Shown: piece after piece, positions 23,356-34,387 of the stretch
Numbering within the stretch: the stretch's first letter is position 1
Layout of the letters: each line of letters begins with the position of its first letter
NCBI GenBank assembly: GCA_947000775.1
Contig: CAMQGK010000242.1
Span: 4,275,001 to 4,339,000, forward strand
Direction: 5' to 3'
DNA length: 64,000 bases
Source of the DNA: Pterois miles
Lineage: Eukaryota; Chordata; Actinopteri; Perciformes; Scorpaenidae
Notes under the pieces: model-generated
Told to the model about the DNA's origin: nothing
What the model saw: the letters and a program-made list of their open reading frames with translations, nothing else
The model's database searches: none
Translations under genes and position numbers: made by a program

Positions 23356-23822
23356 GTCTTTCTCCCTCTCCGTCTTTCTCCCTCTCTCTCTCTGTCTCTT
23401 CCTCTGTCTCTCCCTCTCTCTCCCCCTCCTTCTCTATCTCTCTCCCTTTCTCTCCCCCTCCTTCTCTCTTCCGCTCCCTCTCTCCCCCTCTTTCTCCCCC
23501 TTCTCTCCTTCTCTCTCCCTCTCCACCCCCTCTCTCTCTCCCTCTCTCTCTCCCTCTCCTCTCTCTCTCCCTCTCCCTTCTCTCCCTCTCTCTCCCTCTC
23601 TCCCCCTCTCTCTCCCTCTCTCTCTTCCTCTCTCCCTCTCTCCCTCTCCCTCTCTCTCTCTTCCTCTCTCTCTCTCCCTCTCTCCCTCTCCCTCTCTCCC
23701 CCTCTCTCCCTCTCTCTCTCCCTCTCTCCCTCTCTCTCCCTCTCCCTCCCCCTCTCTCTCTCTCCCTCCCTCTCTCTCTCCCACTCTCTCCCCCCTCCTC
23801 CTCTCTCTTTCTCTCTCTTCAT
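23308..23822. repeat. Pyrimidine-rich CT tract
   Basis: A (CT)n run (23308-23347) grades into about 470 bp of CTCTCCCT-type sequence, almost only C and T on plus. It lies 60 bp from the purine tract. Confidence 0.95.
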
Positions 23823-24189
23823 TGATTGTGTGAGTGTAATGGATGTGGGAATGTGTGTACTGAGTGTTTTTTCATGCTATTAAATGACAAGCGTTTACTT
23901 CAGCGTCTTCAGTGTAACGTCTGTCACACGTTGCAGTGAGACAGCTGATAAAAGAGGTTTTCTGTCCCCGACGAGGTGAAAGTTAAAGGCAGACTGATAA
24001 ACCTGCTGAGCCTCCCTTGAACTGCAGCTCAGTTACAGGCTTGTTTCTAACACTAATTCCAGGCTTGGCTGCTACTTTACAGGAAGGTCATAGAGTTTAG
24101 TGGTCTTGACCAAAACAGACTCAACATGCATAAATAAACGCTCAAAAACGAAGCTTCTGATCTGAAAGGGACCTGAGAACAGACAGCCG

Positions 24190-24520
24190 GTTAGACTATC
24201 ACTGGTTATCAGTCTCATAGATGTGGGTCCCGCTACATCCATGGGTCGGTTTGAATTCTTCTTCTTTACTTTACTGACAGCACAGATTGACCACGAGGTG
24301 CCTCTATGTGGCACCTCATGGCCCCTCTAGTGGTGGTCCTGGTTGAAGTGACTTGCCCGACTTGCTCTGATGTCATGCACACATGGGCAGCGATTACCTC
24401 GCAAGATCGAGGCGTCCACAGATTTTAGAGCCAGGCGCCACAGTCGCTCTCCACTGACTACAAGCCCCAGAGCATGATGGGAAATGCCTGGTTTGCGGCT
24501 GATCACAGAGCTGATTGGCT
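24190..24520 (+). repeat. Dispersed repeat family E, copy 2
   Basis: Matches 11760-12205 in order and orientation. It shares 'tatgtggcacctca', 'atgtcatgcacacatgggc' and 'ctacaag.cccagagcat.atgggaaat'. Confidence 0.65.
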
Positions 24521-24609
24521 CTTAGTTTTGACAGCAATCACCACGTGTTGTAGAAAAGTCTGAACTTTCTGTGTAATTGTAATATTTAATTCTAGATATT
24601 AGATAGATA

Positions 24610-24672
<63 letters not shown>
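24610..24672. repeat. (ATT)n microsatellite
   Basis: About 20 perfect ATT units. Confidence 0.97.
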
Positions 24673-24982
24673 TGTGTATTAAAGCTGAGTTTTGACTAAT
24701 AATAGGCAGCTTATAATAATAATAATTCTCTGCTGGATGTTTTGTATGACAGTCATACACAAGTGGATAAGATGAGTAAGATGAGTGTTTCAGTCGTGGT
24801 TGGTACAAGCACTGACACTAATGTATACATATTCAATCTTATTAGTATTCAGTACTTATTTAGGCCTACATGTATCACAAGACTAGTACAGTAGTAGTAG
24901 TTGTGTGTGTTTTTGTACAGCAAGAAGATATAAAAGAGTTCCATGTAAGTCATGTATCCATGATGTGGTTTTGGGTGTGCAC

Positions 24983-25331
24983 TAGGGATGCACAATTGAG
25001 GAAATGTTACTGAAATCACAACATGATCGACTGCAATTCTCAAATTGCAGGATGAGGAGAAAATCACAATTTTTGATAAAAGGGAAATATGCTGTCAAAA
25101 TACCATTTCAAATTAAATATTGTGGTGCTGCAGAGATGTCAACAGAAAAGTACAGATCTTCTCAAAAATTACACCATAATCATTCAAAAGTGTTTTTCAA
25201 TGAAAATCAGAATAATTATGTAAAAATGACCATTCCCTCTAATATCATAAATCATATAGTAATTACAGTAGTTACAATATCAGTAAAAATAATCGCAGTT
25301 TGATTTTTTTTTTCAAAATTGTGTATCCCTA
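24983..25331 (+). mobile_element. Complete non-autonomous hAT-like element, 349 bp
   Basis: The left end is TAGGGATGCACAATTGAGG. The right end read inversely is TAGGGATACACAATTTTG, so the ends match over about 15 bases with one or two differences. Flanks are 8-bp near-identical repeats: GTGTGCAC (24975-24982) and ATGTGCAC (25332-25339). The inside is AT-rich with no transposase. A related left end sits at about 52974. Confidence 0.78.
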
Positions 25332-25469
25332 ATGTGCACATAAACCTGTTATCAGCAAGTCTGAATTTCTGCGATAAAACACTCTAAAGTTGAGTTTCTC
25401 TTAATTTATCTTATTTAAAAGATTTTCAACCATATTTCACAACCTCTATTATGGATGTACGAAGCTGAT

Positions 25470-25950
25470 ATCAGGGTGTGAAAAGTGAAACCAGTGCTGA
25501 GTGTATAGAAGTCTATGAGAAAAACAACATTTTAACATGCTCAGGTCTCAGTCATTAGTGTCAAGTCTTCTTCAATACAGCATGATGTTCATTTAGGAAA
25601 TTATGGTCCCATTTAGAGTCAAACGGACCATAAAGCAGGGGATGCTTTAGGGCGGGGCTACCTTGTGATTGACAGGTTGCTACCACGGTTGTCTGTGTTT
25701 TTGTCTTTAAAACTTAAACCCTTTCACAGTGTGTTTTCAGTTCGTCAAAGTTTATTCTAACATTTATGGTCACTAAAATATCTTATTCAGTGTTCGGTTG
25801 TACTTAGCTCCACCTTCAGGTGTTACTTCTGGTTGCAAAAAAACAAGATGGCAATGGCCAAAATGCCAAATTCTAGGTGTCAAACCGCAGTCCACAAACC
25901 AGTGGGTGATATTATGGTGACTACATCACTGGGGCCAATTTTGGCAATGA
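25470..25950 (+). repeat. Dispersed repeat family G, copy 1
   Basis: Shares 'gaagtctatgagaaaa', 'tcaagtcttcttcaataca', 'gcatgatgttcattta' and 'tccacaaaccagtgg' with 39955-40260, and part with 60700-60815. Class unknown. Confidence 0.6.
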
Positions 25951-26188
25951 ATCAACAATGACATCTTCATTCTCCCAGTTAAACTTTAAATTATATAAAT
26001 AATTTAAGCATATCAGCTTTATAGTTTCAGGTATTTGAATCAAGCTGCTCATGAAAAATAAAGTGGGCTAAAGTTTGTAGCTACACTCTTTATGTCAGAT
26101 ACATAGTTCATTGTCGATTTCAGTCCAAAACAGTGGAAGCGTTGCTCTGCTGCTGGGTGCTGATGTTGTGAAGGAACAAACAATTGAC

Positions 26189-27170
26189 TAAGGTTGTTAA
26201 TAACTAACCGACTAAAGCTATTGGTTAAACGGTTAAAATAAATATGAATAATTAATTAAAAAGCTGAAAAAAAACACAGAAAAGCAGCTCGTCACTTTAA
26301 GGAGAAAAGCTGATCCATCTTAAGAGAGAACAGTCCAGATACAGGAAGTTGTCTCTTGCTGAGAAGTTGTATGTATGTCGGTGACACTAGACACAGCACC
26401 GTGGCTGCTAATGCTCCCGGATGGTGAACTGGAGACAGTGAACGCAGCGCCGTGGCTGCAACAGTAGCTCTCCTGGATGGTGAACTGGAGACAGTGAACG
26501 CAGCGCCGTGGCTGCTACAGTAGCTCTCCTGGATGGTGAACTGGAGACAGTGAACGCAGCGCCGTGGCTGCTACAGTAGCTCTCCTGGATGGTGAACTGG
26601 AGACAGTGAACGCAACGCCGTGGCTGCAACAGTGCTAGCTCTCTTGGATGGTGAACTGGAGACAGTGAACACAGCTCCGTGGCTGCTACAGTAGCTCTCC
26701 TGGATGGTGAACTGGAGACAGTCAACGCAGCGCCGTGGCTGCTACAGTAGCTCTCCTGGATGGTGAACTGGAGACAGTGAACGCAACTCCGTGGCTGCAA
26801 CAGTAGCTCTCCTGGATGGTGAACTGGAGACAGTGAACGCAGCGCCGTGGCTGCTACAGTAGCTCTCCTGGATGGTGAACTGGAGACAGTGAACACAACT
26901 CCGTGGCTGCAACAGTAGCTCTCCTGGATGGTGAACTGGAGACAGTGAACACAACTCCGTGGCTGCAACAGTAGCTCTCCTGGATGGTGAACTGGAGACA
27001 GTGAACGCAGCACCGTGGCTGCTAAAGTAGCTCTTCTGACGATGAACAGTTGTCTCAGTTGTCTGCTGTGCTCATATACTGCAGCTGGAGCACTGCTACA
27101 ACGTGAGGCACAAATCTTGTCGGTTAACGGTTAATGATTGTTTTTTCTTTTCTCAAAATTAGCATCTCTA
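26189..27170 (+). mobile_element. hAT-like TAGGGATGTTAA-family element (copy 2) with expanded minisatellite
   Basis: The left end is TAAGGTTGTTAATAACTAACCG and the right end reads TAGAGATGCTAATTTTGAG inversely; both are diverged from copy 1. The left half shares 'ctcgtcactttaag..gaaaagctgatcca' with copy 1. The right half shares 'gctcata.actgcag' and 'aggcacaaatcttgt' with the other copies. The middle is a 56-bp array (26395-27045). The flanks (caattgac and caaccaac) are poor as a target duplication. Confidence 0.65.
26395..27045. repeat. 56-bp minisatellite, about 11.5 units
   Basis: Units begin 'agcgccgtggctgctacag' and end 'gacagtgaacgc'. Ten full units lie between 26446 and 27008 (563 bp: ten of 56 bp plus one 3-bp insertion near 26633). 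A shorter first unit and a partial last unit flank them. Variants alternate AGCGCC/AACTCC and GCTACA/GCAACA, so the array is slightly diverged. The 201-codon minus-strand frame (26408-27013) is only this array read through all three frames, and I do not call it a gene. Confidence 0.95.
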
Positions 27171-28458
27171 CAACCAACTTCTTAGCGATATAGGTTTTTT
27201 GATCAGTGAGGGTTCCTACTAAATTACTGCAATGTCATCGTCATCGTGGCATGCAGGTTTTGGTTGCTTAGTAATGGCAGGCGTGACAGGAGCGCAACCT
27301 CCCAAACACCTTGGATAAAAGGACAATATGAAAGGATTGGGGCCCAAAAAACCCTTGAGGTTGTTCCCCACGTACCTCACCTCTAGTGCTCTGCCCAGTT
27401 TCACACACATGGTGTTTCCTTCAGCTGCTGCAGGTGATTTCTCACCACTGTGATCCTGTCTCTAGAGTGAACAATGACAGGGTGTTGAATGGTTTGTGGC
27501 AGGTGTTGTATTGTTACCATTTTTGAGTTTAAAATATTTTATCACGGTTTCCCAAGGTTGAGGATGCACGTCCATGCTCAGATCTGAATTTATTGTATTG
27601 TTATTCTATTATTCTAATAGGTAGAATGTCACAGCGTTCCAATTCATACTTTTATTTCTTCAGCTCAACTGTCTGATTTGGCTTTTTCTTGAACCATACC
27701 ACTGCTGAAAGGAGCGCTCGGTTAAATTAAAACCCTTAAAACCCTATCCAAGGAAAGGATAGTAAAGGCACTTATGTAACTGGCAAATGTGTTTCTCAGC
27801 ACGCATTAACACATACACATAATGTAATTTAATGTGTTTCTCCAGTGGAAACATTGGATTTTGAAATTTAATGTTAATGTTTCAGGTGTAGGTGAAAAAT
27901 GCAAATGCTGCTAATTGAACAGCCACAAAGAGGGAGCTGTCACTTCCACGCATGTAGCTGCTGCAGCTGCTAATGACTGCTGAGTGGTCACAGTGTGCGA
28001 GTCCTTCAGTGTGACAGCCGCTTCGCTTGTCACGTGTAATCAGCAGAAGTGCAGCATAAAGAAAGAGACTGTCAAAATTTGATGCTGATATCCAAAGACA
28101 TGGGAAACAATGACAAAACAAAAGAGCAATACCCTGTCTCGTATTCTTGACTCTTGTGACATCTGCTTTCAGATATTTCTTTCATAATCATTTTCTCATT
28201 CTGATGTGTGTGAAAGTGTGAAAACGAACTGGAAACATGTCCACGCAGAAGTTGGTGCTCATAAGATCATTATGTCCTCTGCCCCTCAGCATTTAACCAT
28301 ATTGAAATTGGAGATGTCACGATGAAGACATCCCGCTGGCTAATAAACTGTGGGGCCGAAGATTTCCACCTGGTGCTGCTGCAACGTGCACACTGGCTGT
28401 GACCACTTCATCATCCCCAAGGTGAATGCTGCATTAATGTTCGGCATCGGAAAAAAAA

Positions 28459-29296
28459 CTGATTCACCTATGTAGCGTATTTTTTTTTTTTTTTTTACGA
28501 TTTTGAAATAGAGTTTTTAATGACATAATCAACATATTTGCTTCATTTGAGTCTATGTGGAGGTAGAAGGAAGTTACCTCTTTTTTTTGTAGTCTGAGTA
28601 AAATGACAGCATATGTATTACATATGTCAACCAAAACGAGAAAGTAGAAAACAGCGGAGGGTCAGCGTGGATCTGACCTGCACCGTCACATTAAATCCAG
28701 CGTGGTAAACACTACACATCCAGTAAATGATGGAAAAACTTTGGGTTTCCCACATTACAGGAAAGCTGAGCTAGACATCACAGCTAAAGCTGCATGCTAA
28801 CTCTGTCATGGACAGGAAACGTTATCGTATTGTGGTAACGTTTGGTTGAGCCGGCCGTCGCTCTCATCCTCGTGGTCAAATGAGCCGACGCTACAACTGT
28901 ACAGCACCATATACTGACATTTATGTTAAATGCATTCAAACAGCGCAGATGGAGCTGAACATGGATGGATAAAGAGGACGGAGCTGATGGAGAGCTAGAG
29001 ACCACCTTGGAGAAATTAGAGGAAGGTTTTCAAAATAAGATGTTAACCAAGGTAACTGTATATACAAAATACATCTATGGAAATAACAGGATTATATTCA
29101 CCAGAAGTACAAAACATTACATGTCCCTTATAAATTAAAAAGAAAATACCACCAATTTGTGAGAGAAATGTCTTTATTCTTCGATTTTTGGCTTGCTGGA
29201 TAAAAATTGTAATAAATTATTCCTGACAATGATTCTGATATATTTGACTTCAGGACATCTCTGACTACATACAGGCTGAAAATCAAACATTTTACA
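28459..29296 (+). repeat. ~0.84 kb unclassified element, copy 1 of an inverted pair
   Basis: Runs from 'gattcacctatg' to 'cagcctgtatg' read inversely at the right end, and matches 34388-35172 on the opposite strand along its length. Shared words include 'acatccagtaaa', 'gacaggaaacgttatcgtat', 'tgtacagcaccatatactga' and 'caaaatacatctatggaaat'. There is no coding frame or target duplication. Confidence 0.8.
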
Positions 29297-29344
29297 GGAT
29301 TAATATAGAAATTTTCCAATGTAAAAGTCCCAAGAAATGTATCA

Positions 29345-29487
29345 TTCAACCTTTTGCCATAGTCTAGTGTTAAAAAAAGTTATCAAAAATAACAATAAAT
29401 AGCAATATCGAATCACTATACCTATCGAATAGGCATCCAAGTATCATGATAGTATCAAATCGGGAGATAGGTGAATCATCCCAGCCC
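29345..29487 (+). repeat. Right end of a hAT-type repeat
   Basis: Contains 'aatatcgaatcactata' and 'tatcatgatagtatcaaatc' and ends 'gtgaatcatcccagccc', the typical right terminus of a TATCG-rich hAT-like repeat. No left end was found. Confidence 0.45.
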
Positions 29488-30526
29488 AGATACTCCCTAT
29501 CCTGTATTCAGCACCTTTAAATAGTGAATGTGTTGGGTTGTCCTCCACCCCTCAGCTGCAATATAATCACAACATACCACAGCCTATCGTCAGCTGTTGC
29601 TTAAAATAAACACTTTTCTGTTGAGGGTTATATCAGTGGGGACATGAACACATTTTTCTTTAAGTGCCAATGTTCTTTCTCTTTCTGTTACTGTATTATT
29701 GTGCTTGTTGTGCTACAGCGACAAAAGGAAACAAGGCAGTTTGTGTTCAAGTCATATTTTTTTCCATTTATCCCACAGTGAGGTCCATTATTTTGAGAAG
29801 CCTTATTGTGTAATTTTAGATCAGAAATTAGTATTTTTTCCTTCACTGTCATGGTATAAAATTCAAAACAAGATTGTTGACATGTTTTTTTTTTGTTTTT
29901 TTTTTTTGATTGATGCACCATTTTTCAGACACAGTCAGAGCTCTGTAAAAACACATCAGCTTGAAGTATGTTACAACACGATTATTTAATTATTGACTAA
30001 TCTGTCAATAATTTTTACATTTTACAGATTGATCATTTGGTCTTGATGTCAGTGAAAAATGCCCATCATCATTTCTCATGTTGTTTGTTTGACTAACGAG
30101 TCCAAAACCCTTTTAATTAGATTTATTAAAGTGATATACTGTCAAACAAAGTGAAGCAGTAAGTCTTCACAGTTTGAGAAGCAGCATTTTTTTCTCTAAT
30201 AAAGGAGTGAAACAGTTACACAGATTACCATATTTGCTGGTGACTAACTTTCTGTTAATTGCCTAATTAATTAATCAACAGCCCAAATTTATAGATTCAA
30301 TTAAATAAACCATTGAACTGTTTCATGAAGGAAGGATGTGTTTATAGGCCCAGAAGTTGATAAATAGGATGTAAATATAACTTCAGATGTATTTTAAGAG
30401 CAGAATGAATGATATGACAAATCATAGGATATAAAATGTTTTTGTCTTTATTGATTTTGATTAATTACATAAAGACCAACTTGCTGGATACTTAAAGGGT
30501 GGGTTCAAGGCTGTTTAATTAATTAT

Positions 30527-30739
30527 TAATATTTCTTTTAATCGTTTAAAGTCTAAATCTACGAGGCTACAACCTATAACTCCTCAGCTGGAAGTCCCGA
30601 GCCAACTTCCTGTAACTGCGCCGGCTTTTTTTTTAACCATATTTAACCATATTTCTTTTAACAGTTTAATCGATTGCATTAATCGGTTATAATGCTTAAT
30701 GTCGGTTTACAGTTAAATGATTAATTATTAACATCCCTA
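30527..30739 (-). mobile_element. Partial TAGGGATGTTAA-family element (minus)
   Basis: The right edge reads TAGGGATGTTAATAATTAAT on the minus strand. It is followed by a decayed copy of the family's left portion, with 'ggaagttggctcgggacttc' and 'gaggagttataggttgtagc' on minus. The minisatellite part is absent. Confidence 0.6.
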
Positions 30740-30744
30740 GTTAT

Positions 30745-31685
30745 TAGGGGTGCTACGATATATCGTGCACTGAGTCTGTCCTCTCAGTCTGAAGCAGGAC
30801 CGCTAACTAACTAACGTTCGTTTTCAATGATGTCCAGAGTAAAATTAAAACTGACTCAATGCAAAAAAATAATAAACTAGAAAAGCACTCGGAGAGCGCG
30901 GTCCTCCGCCAAGCACCATAGTTTCCTCCCTGGCGGTTTCTTCTGGATCTATCTCCTTAAAAATTAAAGATAAATAAAATTTTTTGACATACTTCAAGAG
31001 GAATTGTCTCAGCTACACGATGCCGCTTGTTAGAAATCTCTAACTCTAATATTAAATGCACAGTAGGCCAAAATGTAAGAGTACCCCCATTTTTTGTATA
31101 AATTGCTATAAAATCCGCCATCTGGATCAGATCTGGATCAGATCTGGATCAGCCTTTGGGATTTGATAGAAGTACACATTGTAAATCCCCGAGTCAAATT
31201 TCATGAGCTTTGGGCAACAATTAGCAGAGATATTGAGAAACAATTTTTTGGGTCCCATTTACCCCAATGTTAACAAAAATTTCAAAGTGATCCAGAATCC
31301 AGGATTTCTTCCGGATCACCCCCAAAATTAAATCAGTTCTTCCTTTTCACATTTTTGACATTTCATCAAAATCCGTCCAAAAGTTTTTGAGTTATCTTGA
31401 ACACAGACAAACAAACAGACAAGACAGATAAACGCCGGCAAAAACATAACCTCCTTGGCGGAGGTAATAAAACAAACAGACAAATAGAACACAGTTAAAT
31501 ACAGTTATGTTAAAGAGTAGAATAGCTGGTTAACATACTACAGGACAAACAACAGCGTTGTTTTGCGTTTTGTGTCTTTTTAATAAAAGGGCACTTTTTC
31601 AGTCATATATTTTCATCTTAATATTGGGTTAAAATTACCCAATATCATGTACTTATCTTGAGATGAGTGTATTGCCACACCCCTA
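30745..31685 (+). mobile_element. hAT-like element with TAGGGGTG termini, interrupted
   Basis: The left end is TAGGGGTGCTACGATATATC and the right end reads TAGGGGTGTGGCAATAC inversely. Flanks CTAGTTAT (30737-30744) and ATAGTTGT (31686-31693) match at 6 of 8 bases. It abuts the preceding element and contains a nested 588-bp element (30877-31464). No transposase is visible. Confidence 0.65.
30877..31464 (+). mobile_element. Nested 588-bp element with CCTCCGCCAAG inverted repeat
   Basis: A perfect 11-bp inverted repeat, CCTCCGCCAAG (30903-30913) and CTTGGCGGAGG (31454-31464), marks this element. It is flanked by the perfect 7-bp direct repeat TAATAAA (30870-30876 and 31465-31471). A triple 'tctggatcaga' repeat lies at 31123-31152. 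The start 'agaaaagcactcggagagcg' and the end 'aacctccttggcggagg' are familiar from teleost repeats; I do not know the class. Confidence 0.75.
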
Positions 31686-33469
31686 ATAGTTGTTTATTAT
31701 TAAAATAATAAATCATACACCAGCAATTTGGTAAAAAAAAATCTTCAAATTTAACAGGAATTATAATTATGTGTGCAGCAACAATTGGTCAAAACAGGAA
31801 TTAAAATTCTAGTATATAATGTATAAGGTATACAAATAGAGAACTGAAGTGATCAGCTCCATTTTCACCAGTAGCTGATCCAACTATTTTAGTCCCTATC
31901 AGCCTGATATCCGGTCTGGTATCGGTGCATCCCTTCCGTCTACAGCTGCTTCAGAGAGCTGAAGCTGTTATATTGCTGTCTCAAAGCCACCAGACTCCAT
32001 TCACAAAAACAGTAATTTTAGGAGTATACATACAACCCCACTTCGGAAAAGCCAACCCTTACCGTTATTTCCAATATTTGCACAGTAAATGTTGACTCAA
32101 CTAGTGCAGGTGTCCACATTTTTCATAACCTTACTGTTTAGCTTACTGTGGTAACTTTTTTGCAACGGCTGAAAAACCATAACAGAACGCAGATGAACCT
32201 GCCCTTTAAAACACCGATTGACTACTTGTCCATTAACTCTTGCTTTGTAGTTTCTGAGTCTCAGTCACATCAGCAGTTTCTACCTTCAGCAGAAGTTTCA
32301 CATCAAATCAATTTCTATCTGTTTCATTCATCAGTGTGTTTTTTCTTACAGAAACTCAAGGTTGGCATGCATGGCTTTTGTTTCCTGTAGCTTTCAATAT
32401 CAATATGTGCAGACCACTGGGACATTCCTCTTGAACAGTATGACCCTGGGCTCAGACAGAAACAATATTACATGGCTCTTTGTATGCAGTTTGTCCTAAA
32501 AGTGCTGTTTTTGAAATAAATGTAAGTGACTGTGGGTCCCCAGAGCAGCTAATACAGCAGCTGATTATTCCTCCACTCCTGCAGAGAATCGTTAAAGTGT
32601 CCTGCCAAAGCGAGACAGAACATTAAATCCATAATGTTTCTGTTTTTTTATCTCCTCATGCTTATGTTTTTTTTGTTTTTTTTTTCGTAAAACGTTGTTT
32701 TGTATTGTGCCAGCCGGTTTATACTGGGCAGCTCCCAGAGCTTTATTTACATCTATATCTGATCTGCAGGATCAATATCTGGACCAATCACCGCATATTG
32801 TAATGCTTGTTATTGGCTCAGTAAATCAATTTATGTTATGCTCTTTATTGTGCTCTGCTTCAACACCAGTTTCTGACTCTTAACTGTGGAGATAAACAGC
32901 AGCCTGTAGTTTGAATGTTATATCCACACTAACCACATGCGTCACTAAGCAATACAAGCACGTTGGGTTAAAAACATCAACATTTTACAGGTGAACAACT
33001 CTGGTTGCTGCTGTTGAAACCTGCATGTGATTTTACTATTCGTTGTTCTCTCAGTGTTTCATAGTGGAGAAAAGAAGAGCGCCTTCCTGAACATATTATT
33101 ACAGTTTTATGAAAAACGAAGCTTCAGGGAAAGACAGTACAGGTGATTTACATATTTTTGATGAGTTAGAAGACCTTTTAAAACCTCTACTAAACTATTT
33201 ACTTCGGTAAAGCTTGCTGGTGCCAGTGGTGTATTAAATTCTGAACTGCCTCTTCATTTTGGGTTTCCCCATAACCAGACAACTCTTTGTCAACACTAGA
33301 ACTCTTTAACTTATGGGACTGACTATTTACTTGATATGACAATATTAAAAATTATAACTTACTACTAGGCTGCACTGCTTGTGGGAACAAGATTCAGTTA
33401 TTCTGGCAGGCAATTTGCGGTAACATTAGTACAGCAGTCAACGGGTGTCGGCAAACCCTGCTCGGAAAT

Positions 33470-33845
33470 CCATCCATCCATCCATCGTCAACTGCTTATC
33501 CCGTTAGGGGTCGCGGGGGGCTGGAGCCGATCCCAGCTGGCATTGGGCGAAGGCGGGGTTCACCCTGGACAGGTCGCCAGTCCATCGCAGGACACATAGA
33601 GACAGACAACATAGAGACAGACAACCATTCACGCTCACATTCACACCTACGGGCAATTTAGAGTCATCAATTAACCTAAACAGCATGTCTTTGGACTGTG
33701 GGAGGAAGCCGGAGTACCCGGAGAAAACCCACGCTTACACGGGGAGAACATGCAAACTCCAAACAGAAGAGTCCCAAGCCCGGATTCAAACCTGCGACCC
33801 TCTTGCTGTGAGGCGACAGCGCTAACCACTGCACCACCGTGCAAC
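33470..33845 (-). mobile_element. Full-length GGGCTGCACGG-family tRNA-derived retroposon with TSD
   Basis: The longest copy (376 bp), on the minus strand. It has a tRNA-like head GTTGCACGGTGGTGCAGTGG (A-box-like) and a B box GGTTTGAATCC. The body ends GCGGTTGACGATGG with a (GATG)n tail at 33470-33490. A perfect 14-bp target duplication CCCTGCTCGGAAAT flanks it (33456-33469 and 33846-33859). Open frames inside it on both strands are not genes. Confidence 0.9.
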
Positions 33846-34185
33846 CCCTGCTCGGAAATGTCCCTGACTATTTCCATGTGGAAATCTGAGCTCCGAGGTT
33901 GTGACTCTGGAAAAATAAGACATTATATCGATGGAAGGACTCTGGAATGTGTAGGTGTTAAATGGTTAATAACTGGACAAATGGTTGAATTGAGGATATT
34001 GGGAATTCCTGACTTCATCATTTAATTTCACCATACTTTCTTTTTCATATAAGTGCACTGCCTCAATTTTATTTATGCTTGATCTTATTTTAATTTATTA
34101 ATTCTTTATCCTTTATCATTTATATAGCTATATAGTTGTTATTATATATATAACTGTAGTAGACAGTTTGTGCACAGTTTATTTG

Positions 34186-34351
34186 TAGGTGAATAAATGC
34201 TACGAGACTACAAGCTACAGCTCAGAGCCAACTTTATTTATTGTTCAATTAATTATTCTTTTAACTGTTTTAACTGTTTAACCTATAGCGTTAATCAGTT
34301 AAAATGCTAAATGTTGGTTATTGGTTAATTAATAATTATTAACATCCCTAC
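34186..34351 (-). mobile_element. Partial TAGGGATGTTAA-family element (minus)
   Basis: On the minus strand it begins TAGGGATGTTAATAATTATT and continues through 'agttggctctgagctgtagc' to 'tcgtagcatttattcacc', words shared with 6660-6700 and 47745-47785. The rest is missing. Confidence 0.6.
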
Positions 34352-34387
34352 CAAGGACTCACTCACAAAAATATACAGTTAACATAT

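Noticed and set aside
22680..23825. Several open frames of 80-189 codons on both strands
   Set aside because: They arise from CA, GA and CT simple sequence, with arginine/glutamate or serine/leucine runs and no domain.
26395..27045. CRISPR-like regular direct repeats
   Set aside because: The units are contiguous 56-bp tandem copies with no unique spacers, in a vertebrate genome. It is a minisatellite.
33381..34025. Several 60-90 codon frames
   Set aside because: They lie within the tRNA-derived retroposon at 33470-33845 and recur in its other copies in any frame.
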